From assembly GCA_902596375.1 (NCBI GenBank), contig CACJTU010000001.1, forward strand, positions 62,001 through 126,000: a stretch of DNA of 64,000 nt, written 5' to 3'. The position numbers and the translations under genes are program-made. Source of the DNA: an uncultured Pelagibacteraceae bacterium. Lineage in GTDB: Bacteria > Pseudomonadota > Alphaproteobacteria > Pelagibacterales > Pelagibacteraceae. Below the pieces are notes generated by a model that made no database searches, was not told where the DNA came from, and saw only the letters and a program-made list of their open reading frames with translations. Shown here piece after piece: positions 56,023 to 64,000 of the stretch. Within the stretch, counting starts at the first letter, position 1. The number at the start of each line of letters is the position of its first letter.

Positions 56023-56050
56023 TTGACTTTGATTAATCTTCTTATATAAA
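56023..56050 (+). promoter_or_regulatory. Promoter of rpsM-rpsK-rpoA-rplQ
   Basis: TTGACT (56023-56028), 16-base spacer, TATAAA (56045-56050), followed by AGGCAC. Both boxes are 5 of 6 matches. Transcription would start about 56057, about 16 bases before the rpsM ATG, so the alpha genes get an own supply of transcripts. Confidence 0.6.
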
Positions 56051-56073
56051 AGGCACAATTTATCACAAAAATT

Positions 56074-56457
56074 ATGGCTCGTATCGCAGGTATAAATATT
56101 CCACAGAATAAGCTTGTTCATATAGGTTTAACTTATATTTATGGAATTGGTGATAAATTCTCTCAGCAAATTTGTTCATCTTTAGAAATTCCAAGAGCAA
56201 AAAGAGTAAATGAATTGACAGATGAAGAGATTTTAAAAATTAGAGAGTACATCGATCAAAACTTTAAAGTAGAAGGTGATTTAAGAAGAGATTATTCGTT
56301 AAGTATAAAAAGATTAATTGATCTAGCATGTTACAGAGGAACGAGACATAGAAAAAAATTACCTGTTAGAGGACAAAGGACTAGATGTAATGCAAGGACA
56401 AGAAAAGGAAAAGCAATCGCTATTGCTGGAAAAAAATTAACACCAACTAAAAAATAG
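56074..56457 (+). CDS. rpsM: 30S ribosomal protein S13
   Basis: A 127-residue S13 of the 30S head, touching P-site t[28 protein letters not shown] and the basic C-terminus [27 protein letters not shown] are as in the family. First gene after the promoter; infA and rpmJ, often placed just upstream in other bacteria, are absent here. Confidence 0.97.
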   Translation: MARIAGINIPQNKLVHIGLTYIYGIGDKFSQQICSSLEIPRAKRVNELTDEEILKIREYIDQNFKVEGDLRRDYSLSIKRLIDLACYRGTRHRKKLPVRGQRTRCNARTRKGKAIAIAGKKLTPTKK

Positions 56458-56459
56458 TT

Positions 56460-56909
56460 ATGGCTAAAACTGATAACGTTGAGAATAAAGATCAGAAAGT
56501 AGAAAAGTCTACTAAAAAAAGTGTAAAAAGTTCTTATTCAAAAAAAAAGAAAGTTAAGAAAAATATATTAAATGGAATTGCTTATGTACAATCAACATTT
56601 AATAATACTATCATCTCTATTGCTGACACAAATGGAAACGTAATTTCATGGGCATCTGCTGGACAAAAAGGTTTTAAGGGATCAAGAAAATCAACTCCTT
56701 ACGCTGCACAGATAGCAGCAGATTCTGCAGCTTCGAAAGCTCTTGAGTACGGTATGAAAACTTTATCCGTTGAAGTCAAAGGACCTGGATCAGGAAGAGA
56801 AACAGCTTTAAGGGCATTGCAAGCAAGAGGATTTAAAATTTTGTCTATCAAAGATACTACGCCTATGCCTCATAATGGAACTAGACCACCAAAGAAAAGG
56901 AGAGTTTAA
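56460..56909 (+). CDS. rpsK: 30S ribosomal protein S11
   Basis: A 149-residue S11 on the platform, with [30 protein letters not shown] and the ending [15 protein letters not shown]. The N-terminus has an extra Lys-rich tail of about 20 residues over the E. coli protein (129). One-base overlap with rpoA. Confidence 0.97.
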   Translation: MAKTDNVENKDQKVEKSTKKSVKSSYSKKKKVKKNILNGIAYVQSTFNNTIISIADTNGNVISWASAGQKGFKGSRKSTPYAAQIAADSAASKALEYGMKTLSVEVKGPGSGRETALRALQARGFKILSIKDTTPMPHNGTRPPKKRRV

Positions 56910-57937
56910 TGGAAGTCGAAAATGTTAATGTAAAAAATTGGAAGTCACTAATTAAGCCATCTAAATTAGATGTTCAAATAAGTGATGACTTAACCCATGC
57001 AAAAATTGTAGCTGAGCCTTTAGAAAAAGGTTATGGATTAACTTTAGGAAATTCTCTAAGAAGAATTTTATTATCATCTATAAGAGGAGCCGCTGTAACA
57101 TCAATTCAAATAGATGGAGTTTTACATGAATTCACTTCAATAAAGGGTGTTAGAGAAGATGTGACCGATATCGTTTTAAACGTAAAATCTTTAGCATTAA
57201 AAAGTAATTCTGAGGGTACAAAAAAATTAGTTTTAGACGCAAAAGGACCTGGAGAAATTAAAGCTTCAGATATAGCTCCGGTTGCAGATGTTGAGATTTT
57301 AAATCCTGATTTAGTTATTTGTAATCTAGATGAAAAAACTACCTTTCATATGGAGATGAATGTCAATACAGGTAAAGGATATGTTCCTGCAGAATTAAAT
57401 AAACCTGAAGAGCCACCATTAGGCCTTATTGCTATAGACTCACTATATAGCCCAGTTAAAAAAGTTTCATATTCAGTAAGTACTGCTAGAGAAGGTAAAG
57501 CATTAGATTATGATAAGTTAATTATGGAAGTTGAAACTAATGGATCAATCTCTGCAGAGGATGCTGTAGCTTATTCAGCCAGAATTTTCCAAGATCAGCT
57601 TAAAATGTTTGTAAACTTTGATGAACCAGTTGAAGCTCCTGTAAAAGAAGTTTCTACTGAACCTGAATTTAATAAAAATTTACTAAGAAAAGTAGATGAG
57701 TTAGAGTTATCAGTTAGATCAATGAACTGTTTAAAAAATGACAATATCATTTATATCGGTGACTTAGTTCAAAAATCTGAAGGTGAAATGTTGAGAACAC
57801 CCAATTTTGGAAGAAAATCATTAAATGAAATTAAAGAAGTTTTAACTGGTATGTCTTTATATTTAGGAATGGAAATTCCTAATTGGCCACCAGACAATAT
57901 TGCGGAAATGTCTAAGAAATTGGAGGAAGCAATTTAA
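56909..57937 (+). CDS. rpoA: DNA-directed RNA polymerase subunit alpha
   Basis: A 342-residue alpha subunit. The dimerising N-terminal domain (1-235, with [27 protein letters not shown] and [13 protein letters not shown] blocks) is joined to the C-terminal DNA-binding domain (about 260-330, [23 protein letters not shown] and [13 protein letters not shown]). The conserved arginine and lysine residues of the UP-element surface are not lost. It overlaps rplQ by one base. Confidence 0.99.
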   Translation: MEVENVNVKNWKSLIKPSKLDVQISDDLTHAKIVAEPLEKGYGLTLGNSLRRILLSSIRGAAVTSIQIDGVLHEFTSIKGVREDVTDIVLNVKSLALKSNSEGTKKLVLDAKGPGEIKASDIAPVADVEILNPDLVICNLDEKTTFHMEMNVNTGKGYVPAELNKPEEPPLGLIAIDSLYSPVKKVSYSVSTAREGKALDYDKLIMEVETNGSISAEDAVAYSARIFQDQLKMFVNFDEPVEAPVKEVSTEPEFNKNLLRKVDELELSVRSMNCLKNDNIIYIGDLVQKSEGEMLRTPNFGRKSLNEIKEVLTGMSLYLGMEIPNWPPDNIAEMSKKLEEAI

Positions 57938-58380
57938 TGAGACATGGCTTGGCAAATAAGAAATTAAACAGAACATCAGAGCACAGAAAAGCTCTACTGA
58001 AGAATATGCTTAATTCTTTGATTAAGTATGAGCAGATTAAAACTACTTTGCCAAAAGCTAAATTTTTAAAACCCCAAGCGGATAAAATAATAACATTAGG
58101 TAAAAAAGAAACTTTACAGACCACTAAAATGTTAGTTTCTAAACTACAAGATATTAAATCAGCTAATAAAGTTAAAAAAACACTTTCTAAAAGATATCAA
58201 GATAGAAAAGGTGGTTACACAAGAATAATTAAAGCTGGATTTAGATATGGAGATAATGCCCCAATGGCAATAATTGAATTTGTGGATAGAGACGTTGAAG
58301 CAAAGAGAGTTGATAAACCAAAAAAAGACAAAACTAAAGAGTCTCCTAAAACGGAAGAGAAAAAACAAGCTACAGCTTAA
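57937..58380 (+). CDS. rplQ: 50S ribosomal protein L17
   Basis: A 147-residue L17 near the tunnel exit: [41 protein letters not shown]. The C-terminal 25 residues are a Lys/Glu tail beyond the E. coli length (127). Last gene of the ribosomal cluster; 10 bases to the pseudouridine synthase gene, so read-through is likely. Confidence 0.97.
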   Translation: MRHGLANKKLNRTSEHRKALLKNMLNSLIKYEQIKTTLPKAKFLKPQADKIITLGKKETLQTTKMLVSKLQDIKSANKVKKTLSKRYQDRKGGYTRIIKAGFRYGDNAPMAIIEFVDRDVEAKRVDKPKKDKTKESPKTEEKKQATA

Positions 58381-58390
58381 ATCTTAAATC

Positions 58391-59308
58391 ATGAAAAAAT
58401 CTTACATCGTTGATTCAACGTGTAATGATATGCGTTTGGATAGATGGTTACGATTAAAAATTGGTAAAATTCCACAAGGCCTTATTGAAAAATTTTTAAG
58501 AACAGGAAAAATAAAAATTAATGGAAAGAAAGTTAAAAGCTCTTTTAAAGTAAAAACGAAAGATGAAATAAATATATTTAACATTGAATTTAAAGAAACA
58601 ATTCAACAAAAAAAAATTAAGTTTTTACCATCAAAAGAAATTGTAAAATCAAATGAAGATCAAATTATTGACAATAATGAAAATTTTGTTGTTATAAACA
58701 AAGCATCAGGCATATCAGTGCAAGGTGGAACTAAATCAAAAAAAAATCTAGTTGATATTTTTGCTAAAAGTGAAATCTTTCATGGAACAAAACCATATTC
58801 TGTTCATAGATTGGATAAAGATACTTCTGGAGTTTTTATTATGGCCAAAAACAGAGAGAGCGCTCAATTGCTTACTTCTTTATTTAGATTACGAAAAGTA
58901 CACAAAACCTATTTAGCTATCTGCCAAGGCGAAATTAATAAAAAATCTGGTGTATGGGATGATGATTTAATTAGGTATGAAGGTGAAAAAAAAATAATTG
59001 AAAAAGCAAAAACAATTTTCACAGTTATTGATAAAAATTCTGAAGCAAGTTTATTAGAATTAAAACCTATTACTGGACGAAAACATCAGTTAAGAAAACA
59101 ATTATATACAGTTGGAAATCCTATATTTGGAGATACTAAATATAAATTATCAAATTCGAATAAAGGAATTAATAAAAATTTAATGCTACATTCATATCAA
59201 ATTAAATTTAAAATTAACGACATAAAACATACTTATTCAGCATTGTTACCTGATTATTTTAAAAAACTTTTAAAATCTAAAAGACTTAGATTTTCAAATT
59301 TGAAATAA
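58391..59308 (+). CDS. rluC: 23S rRNA pseudouridine synthase, RluA/RluC family
   Basis: A 305-residue pseudouridine synthase. An N-terminal S4 RNA-binding domain (about 14-60, [32 protein letters not shown]) is followed by the catalytic domain with HRLDKDTSG at 139-147; D142 is the catalytic aspartate. The S4-plus-catalytic layout fits RluC (23S positions 955, 2504, 2580), but RluD cannot be ruled out. It follows rplQ and shares 23 bases at its 3' end with lipB on the other strand. Confidence 0.85.
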   Translation: MKKSYIVDSTCNDMRLDRWLRLKIGKIPQGLIEKFLRTGKIKINGKKVKSSFKVKTKDEINIFNIEFKETIQQKKIKFLPSKEIVKSNEDQIIDNNENFVVINKASGISVQGGTKSKKNLVDIFAKSEIFHGTKPYSVHRLDKDTSGVFIMAKNRESAQLLTSLFRLRKVHKTYLAICQGEINKKSGVWDDDLIRYEGEKKIIEKAKTIFTVIDKNSEASLLELKPITGRKHQLRKQLYTVGNPIFGDTKYKLSNSNKGINKNLMLHSYQIKFKINDIKHTYSALLPDYFKKLLKSKRLRFSNLK

Positions 59309-59903
59309 AATTTTTAATTAATAAATCACTTAGATTTGAGTAATCCTGATCAAAAATATTTTTTAAATTAGTTACTCCTCTATCTGAAATACCACATGGT
59401 ATAATTTTTTTATAATTTTCTAGATCATTATTTATATTTATTGCAAAACCATGATAGGCAATCCATTTACTAACCCTGATGCCTATGGCAGCAATTTTTT
59501 TAACCTCATTATTATTTTTATACCATATGCCGATATTATCTTTATCTGGAAATGCTTCTATTTTATAAAATTTTAAAGTTTGAATTATTGTTTTTTCGAT
59601 AATCGTTATAAATTTTCTGATATCTTTTTTTTTCCTTAAATCTAAAACAAAATAACAAATTAATTGACCAGGACCATGGTAAGTAATTTTACCACCTCTA
59701 TTTGTTTCTAATATTTTAATGGATTTATCAATAATCTCATTTTCTTTATAAGAAGTTCCTGCTGTAAAAATTTCATTATGCTCCAAAGTCCAAATTAATT
59801 GTTGTTCATTATTTTCATATAAATCCTTTAATCTTGACTCTAGTATATTAATAGCATCAAAATAATTTACTGGTTTTATTGACTTTTTGATCTCTATGTT
59901 CAT
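59286..59903 (-). CDS. lipB: Octanoyltransferase (lipoyl synthesis)
   Basis: A 205-residue LipB that moves octanoyl from acyl carrier protein to lipoyl domains of 2-oxoacid dehydrogenases and the glycine cleavage H protein. [16 protein letters not shown] at 69-84 is the family signature; catalytic pair is K136 ([11 protein letters not shown]) and C170 ([11 protein letters not shown]). The N-terminus is slightly short. Tail-to-tail overlap of 23 bases with the pseudouridine synthase gene. Confidence 0.95.
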   Translation of the reverse strand: MNIEIKKSIKPVNYFDAINILESRLKDLYENNEQQLIWTLEHNEIFTAGTSYKENEIIDKSIKILETNRGGKITYHGPGQLICYFVLDLRKKKDIRKFITIIEKTIIQTLKFYKIEAFPDKDNIGIWYKNNNEVKKIAAIGIRVSKWIAYHGFAININNDLENYKKIIPCGISDRGVTNLKNIFDQDYSNLSDLLIKNFISNLKI

Positions 59904-59941
59904 TTATAATTTGTATTATCTTTATTATGTATTAATAGTGC

Positions 59942-59964
59942 AAATCTAAATTATAGGTAGATTT
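59942..59964 (+). other. Hairpin touching the mgtE start codon
   Basis: AAATCTA and TAGATTT (7 bp) enclose a 9-base loop with TAGG, the only Shine-Dalgarno-like bases, and the stem ends exactly at ATG 59965. It could hinder or tune initiation, or be a DNA operator. It is much too small for a known magnesium riboswitch. Confidence 0.4.
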
Positions 59965-61338
59965 ATGTCTTTAACTAAAAAAACTAAAGATAAAAAAGTA
60001 AATTTTGAGTTTAATAAAGAATATATAAGAGTTGTTACTAGCAAAATAGCTAACAATGATGCTCAATTTATTACCAATTCATTTAATGAAATGCACCCTG
60101 CTGATGCTGCAGATATTATCGAACACCTTAGCGAAGGGGATAGAGAAAGTTTAATTAAACTAAATAATTTCAATATTGATCCAGAGGTTTTTGTTGAACT
60201 AAATGAGTCCATACAATCAGAAATTATTACTTATCTATCTTCAGAGTCTATAGTTAGTATTCTAAAGGGTCTAGAGTCAGATGATGCAATATCAATATTA
60301 GAAAACGTTCCTGAAGAGGACAAAAATGCAATTCTTAGTTCTTTACCGCCAAAGGATAGATTTGCTTTATTAGAAAGCTTAAGCTATCCAGAAGACACCG
60401 CTGCCAGACTTATGCAGCGTGAATTTACAGCTATACCAAGTAATTGGTCTGTAGGTCAAACAATTGACTATTTAAGAGAAAATAAAGATTTACCAGAAGA
60501 GTTTTTAGAAATTTTTATTGTCAATGAGGATTTTAAACCAATAGGTACTGTTCCTTCATCTAGAGTTTTGACAACACCTCGAGACACTAAAATGGCAACA
60601 ATTATGTCAGAATCTCAATTATTAATTCCTGTTGAAATGGATAAAGAGGAAGTTGCTAACTTGTTTGAAAATTATAATTTAAATTCAGCCGCTGTTGTAG
60701 ACAAAAACAACAAATTAGTTGGTATGATAATGAATGATGACGTTTTAACTGTCTTGAAAGAGGAAGCTGAGGAAGATGCTTTAAGATTAGCAGGGGTAGG
60801 AGATGAAGAAATCACTGATGGGGTTGTAAAAAAAACAAAGAGAAGATTCAATTGGCTTTTACTTAATTTATTTACTGCCTTTCTAGCAACATGGTGTATT
60901 AGTTTATTTGGAGCTACCATTGAACAAATGGTAGTATTAGCTTTCTTAATGCCGATTGTAGCTTCGATGGGTGGAAATGCTGGAATGCAAACTCTTGCAG
61001 TTACAGTAAGAACTATAGCTACAAATGATTTAACTCAAAATAATTTTTCATCAAATGTATTTAAAGAATTTTCTATTGGTATTTTAAATGGAATTATATT
61101 TGCAGCAATAAGTGCTTTAATTGTTCAGTTATGGTTTCAAGACAGTATTCTTTCGTTGATCATAGCAATCTCAATGGTACTAACAATGATCATAGCTGGT
61201 TTATTCGGTATACTTGTTCCTTTTACTCTTAAAAAAATGAATATTGACCCAGCTATTGCATCAAGTGTTTTTGTGACGACGATTACAGATGTAATTGGTT
61301 TCGTTTCTTTTTTAGGGGTTGGGGCATATTTTTTATAA
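59965..61338 (+). CDS. mgtE: Magnesium transporter MgtE
   Basis: A 457-residue MgtE channel. The N-domain (about 20-135, MHPADAADIIEHL and helical repeats) and two CBS domains (about 140-270, MQREFTAIPSNWSVGQTIDYLRE and DDDVLTVLK-type ends) form the magnesium sensor. Five membrane helices follow from about 290, with the signature MPIVASMGGNAGMQTLAV in helix 2 and the pore region near it. The family closes at high internal magnesium. It diverges from lipB and converges on panC with a 2-base gap. Confidence 0.95.
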   Translation: MSLTKKTKDKKVNFEFNKEYIRVVTSKIANNDAQFITNSFNEMHPADAADIIEHLSEGDRESLIKLNNFNIDPEVFVELNESIQSEIITYLSSESIVSILKGLESDDAISILENVPEEDKNAILSSLPPKDRFALLESLSYPEDTAARLMQREFTAIPSNWSVGQTIDYLRENKDLPEEFLEIFIVNEDFKPIGTVPSSRVLTTPRDTKMATIMSESQLLIPVEMDKEEVANLFENYNLNSAAVVDKNNKLVGMIMNDDVLTVLKEEAEEDALRLAGVGDEEITDGVVKKTKRRFNWLLLNLFTAFLATWCISLFGATIEQMVVLAFLMPIVASMGGNAGMQTLAVTVRTIATNDLTQNNFSSNVFKEFSIGILNGIIFAAISALIVQLWFQDSILSLIIAISMVLTMIIAGLFGILVPFTLKKMNIDPAIASSVFVTTITDVIGFVSFLGVGAYFL

Positions 61339-61340
61339 AA

Positions 61341-62156
61341 TTATAGGTTATCAATCAATCTGACAGTATTTAAATAATAAGCAATAAATAATCTTGAATT
61401 TTTATTTGTATTAGAAATTTTTAAATTTTTTATATTTCTTAGTTCTAAATAATCAATTTTAATTTTATAATTATTTTTTAATTCTTTTTTTTGAAGATTT
61501 AAAAAGGTTCTAATATTTTTCTTATTTTTAATATATTTTTTTATACTTACTAGTTTTTCATAAATTTTTGCTGCTATTATTAAATTAGATTTATTTAAAA
61601 GAAGGTTTCTTGATGAAAGTGCTACATTATTTCTATCTCGAACTGTTTTGCAAGGAATAACCTTAGTTTTATAATTTTTTCCTAATTCTTTTTTTACTAA
61701 ATATAGCTGTTGAAAATCTTTTTCTCCCATAAATATCTTTTTAGGTTTCACAATTTTAGTTAATTTATTCATTACATCTAAAACACCTTCAAAATGACCT
61801 TTTCTAAATTTAGCACACAAAATTTTATCTTTTTTACTCAATGTAATTTTTGATTTTTTTTTATCTTCGTATATGTCTTTAAATTTAGGAATATAAACAA
61901 AATCAACTTTTTTGCTTTTTTTAAGAATTTTTAAATCTTTTTTGATATTTCGTGGATAGGATTTTAAATCTTTTTTGTTATTAAATTGTTTTGGATTAAC
62001 AAAAATACTTACAACTGTTTTTTTACAAAGTTTGTTTGATTTATTTATCAGCGCTAAATGACCTTTATGTATTCCACCCATTGTAGGAACAAAGCCCAGG
62101 TCATTAAATGGCCTCAATGATTCAAATAATGATGTATTGTTTATTAAAATTTTCAT
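61341..62156 (-). CDS. panC: Pantothenate synthetase
   Basis: A 271-residue enzyme that joins pantoate and beta-alanine with ATP to make pantothenate. The N-terminal VPTMGGIHKGHLALI (HIGH-like) and IFVNPKQFN motifs, GEKDFQQL and the KMSKS-like SSRN segment are recognised. The start is set at ATG 62156 (MKILINN); an in-frame start 30 bases upstream would leave five bases to galU. The protein is very Lys-rich. panB is not nearby. Confidence 0.92.
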   Translation of the reverse strand: MKILINNTSLFESLRPFNDLGFVPTMGGIHKGHLALINKSNKLCKKTVVSIFVNPKQFNNKKDLKSYPRNIKKDLKILKKSKKVDFVYIPKFKDIYEDKKKSKITLSKKDKILCAKFRKGHFEGVLDVMNKLTKIVKPKKIFMGEKDFQQLYLVKKELGKNYKTKVIPCKTVRDRNNVALSSRNLLLNKSNLIIAAKIYEKLVSIKKYIKNKKNIRTFLNLQKKELKNNYKIKIDYLELRNIKNLKISNTNKNSRLFIAYYLNTVRLIDNL

Positions 62157-62190
62157 TTGTATAAAAATATTTAATAAGTAAAACATTTAA

Positions 62191-63006
62191 ATGATTAAAC
62201 AAGCAATTATTCCTTTAGCTGGACTCGGAACTCGGTTACTACCTTTAACAAGTGTTTTTGCTAAAGAGCTTCTACCTATAAATGGAAGGCCAGGAATTGA
62301 ATATATTCTTGATGAATGTATTGAAGCAGGTGTTAAAGAGATTATATTTATCATCTCCACAAAAAAATTAATGATAAAAAAATATTTTTATAGTGATCAG
62401 TTTTATAAAAATATTATAAAAAAAAAGAAAGACCCTAGAATAATTAATGAATATAAAAAGATACTAAAATATAAAAATAAAATTAAATTTGTATTTCAAA
62501 ACATTCCTAAGGGCACAGGTGATGCCGTCCTTAAAACTCAAAAATATATTAAAAACAAATATTTTTTAATGTTGTTACCCGACGATTTAATAATTAAAAA
62601 AAATTGTTCGAAGTCTATGATCAATGTTCATAAAAAATATAAAGCATCGGTGATGGCATCAATGAAAGTAAAAAAAAATAATGTTTCAAGATGGGGGATA
62701 TATAAAATTAATAAAAAATTAAATAAAAGAAATTATATTATTGACGGTGTAGTTGAAAAACCATTAGCAAATAAAGCTCCATCTAACAATGCTGTTATTG
62801 GAAGATATATTTTACCACGAACTATTTTTAAAAAAATTAAATCTCTTAAACCCTCCAATGGTAAAGAGATACATATTACCGACGCAATACAGCTGTTAAT
62901 AAACGATAAAGAAAAATTTATAGCTCATAATTTTGAAGGTAAGTATCTTGATTGTGGAACAATGAGAGGCTATGTCAACTCTTCAAATGAAATAGGAAAA
63001 ATATGA
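62191..63006 (+). CDS. galU: UTP--glucose-1-phosphate uridylyltransferase
   Basis: A 271-residue nucleotidyltransferase making UDP-glucose. The nucleotide loop PLAGLGTRLLP is at 8-18 and AKELLPI with Lys25 follows; the GTGDAVLKTQKYI and LLPDDLI (metal Asp pair) segments and the late VEKPLANKAPSNNAVIGRYIL are typical GalU. The common A-G-x-G-T-R is changed only at one site. Its TGA overlaps the ugd ATG by 4 bases, so UDP-glucose goes on to UDP-glucuronate. Confidence 0.93.
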   Translation: MIKQAIIPLAGLGTRLLPLTSVFAKELLPINGRPGIEYILDECIEAGVKEIIFIISTKKLMIKKYFYSDQFYKNIIKKKKDPRIINEYKKILKYKNKIKFVFQNIPKGTGDAVLKTQKYIKNKYFLMLLPDDLIIKKNCSKSMINVHKKYKASVMASMKVKKNNVSRWGIYKINKKLNKRNYIIDGVVEKPLANKAPSNNAVIGRYILPRTIFKKIKSLKPSNGKEIHITDAIQLLINDKEKFIAHNFEGKYLDCGTMRGYVNSSNEIGKI

Positions 63007-64000
63007 AATTATGCATGATTGGTACAGGTTATGTTGGTTTAGTAAGCGGAGTCTGTTTTTCTGATTTAGGTAACGATGTAATATGTGTTGATAAGGACAT
63101 AAAAAAAATTAATAATTTAAAAAAAGGTATAATTCCTATTTACGAACCTGGTTTAGATGAATTAGTTTTAAAAAACTATAAAAATAAAAGACTGAATTTT
63201 TCAATTAATCTAAAAGAGTCGGTGAAAAAATCAGATATTATTTTTATATGCGTAGGTACACCAACCAAAAAAAATAATAATAGCGCTGATTTAAGTCAAG
63301 TATATGCTGCTGCAAAAGAAATATCTAAATCTATTAATAAATTTAAAATTATAATCAATAAATCGACTGTTCCAGTAACAACAGGTGATGAGATTGAAAA
63401 AATTATATCAAAAAAAGTAAATAAAAAATTTTTTTCTGTAGTATCAAATCCTGAATTTTTAAGAGAAGGTGAGGCTATAAGAGATTTTATTTATCCTGAT
63501 AGAGTGGTAGTAGGATCAAATGATAGCAAAACCCAGAGAATTTTAAAAAGTTTATATTCGCCATTAATTTCAAAAGGTGCCAAATTTGTATCCACAAAAA
63601 GAAGAGCAGCAGAATTAATTAAATATGCTTCGAATGCTTTTTTAGCAACAAAGATTACCTTTATAAATGAAATATCAAATTTATGTGAAAAAACTGGTAT
63701 AGACATTGAGGATATCTCAATAGGAATTGGACTGGATAAAAGAATTGGTAGCAGATTTTTAAGAGCTGGACCTGCATACGGTGGCTCATGTTTTCCAAAA
63801 GATACTAAAGCTTTAGTTTCAACTGCTGATAAATTCAAAACTAATTTGTCAGTTGTAAAAACTGTTATAAGATCTAATGATTTAAGATCTGATTTATTAT
63901 CAAAAAGAGTTAGTTTTATTTTGAATAATAAAATTAAAAATAAAGTTGTATCTTTTTTAGGTGTAACTTTTAAAGCAAATACTGATGATATGAGAGACTC
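63003..64000 (+). CDS. ugd: UDP-glucose 6-dehydrogenase (3' end outside window)
   Basis: The first 332 residues of a Ugd that oxidises UDP-glucose to UDP-glucuronate with two NAD. The NAD-binding start is MIGTGYVGLVSGVCFSDLG, then FICVGTPT, NKSTVPVTTGD, SNPEFLREGEA, the catalytic stretch AYGGSCFPKD with C263, and a following LGVTFKANTDDMRD of the C-terminal domain. The window ends inside that domain. Translationally coupled to galU, presumably for cell-surface glycan precursors. Confidence 0.95.
   Translation, partial: MKLCMIGTGYVGLVSGVCFSDLGNDVICVDKDIKKINNLKKGIIPIYEPGLDELVLKNYKNKRLNFSINLKESVKKSDIIFICVGTPTKKNNNSADLSQVYAAAKEISKSINKFKIIINKSTVPVTTGDEIEKIISKKVNKKFFSVVSNPEFLREGEAIRDFIYPDRVVVGSNDSKTQRILKSLYSPLISKGAKFVSTKRRAAELIKYASNAFLATKITFINEISNLCEKTGIDIEDISIGIGLDKRIGSRFLRAGPAYGGSCFPKDTKALVSTADKFKTNLSVVKTVIRSNDLRSDLLSKRVSFILNNKIKNKVVSFLGVTFKANTDDMRD

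Noticed and set aside
62157..62186. Longer start for panC
   Set aside because: Adds a hydrophobic leader not in the family and leaves five bases to galU.

Overview
The window is very AT-rich, has almost no spacer DNA, and many genes join through 1-4 base overlaps (TAATG, ATGA). Gene content and order (class II DAHP synthase, small-type PurL with PurS and PurQ, BolA-GrxD, a fused rpoBC-str-S10-spc-alpha cluster, TPR-glycosyltransferase, DUF1989 protein) fit a streamlined marine alphaproteobacterium. SAR11 / Candidatus Pelagibacter is my best guess; this is recognition, not a database result.

Layout. 1-5.6 kb: the end of nrdA and nrdB (+), facing a 2-methylcitrate set prpD-prpB-prpC and a phosphoglycolate phosphatase (-). 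5.7-8.1 kb: amino-sugar genes, namely a GlmU protein reduced to its acetyltransferase half, then glmS. 8.1-17 kb: TPR-glycosyltransferase (-), then aroG-II, nadE, cysS, cimA, a DUF1989 gene, a TrmJ-type methyltransferase and rpsD (+). 17-24.3 kb: one minus-strand operon sfsA-map-purB-purC-purS-purQ-purL-bolA-grxD. 24.3-28.9 kb: the least conserved part, with a CinA-domain protein, a GGCT-like protein, an orphan SAM methyltransferase, two very small ORFs, an SGNH hydrolase, tRNA-Leu, NAD kinase, a 329-base non-coding stretch and tRNA-Thr. 28.9-58.4 kb: rlmB (-), then tRNA-Tyr, tRNA-Gly, tuf, tRNA-Trp, secE-nusG-rplKAJL-rpoBC, rpsL-rpsG-fusA, S10, spc and alpha genes to rplQ, all +. 58.4-64 kb: rluC-like, lipB (-), mgtE, panC (-), galU and the start of ugd.

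How the genes work together: the centre is transcription and translation machinery in ancestral order. The flanks are core metabolism: deoxynucleotides, propionate disposal, purines, aromatic amino acids, NAD, isoleucine via citramalate, UDP-sugars, lipoate and pantothenate. No rRNA, CRISPR, IS element or intact prophage was seen.

The most unusual signal is the non-coding stretch 28451-28779 beside tRNA-Thr(UGU). It holds an exact 19-base copy of part of that tRNA gene (28465-28483), a pair of CACANT motifs exactly 11 bases apart (28546-28563), and a run of five more at exactly 11-base spacing (28676-28726). This resembles the att core and arm-site layout of a tyrosine-recombinase element whose interior has been lost, or a compact DNA-protein docking site of another kind. 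Other points worth attention are the half-length GlmU, a strong hairpin between rplL and rpoB, a structured leader before rpsL, shared TTGAC-N16-TATAAA promoters with G/C-containing discriminators, and the absence of rpmD, infA and rpmJ from the spc region.
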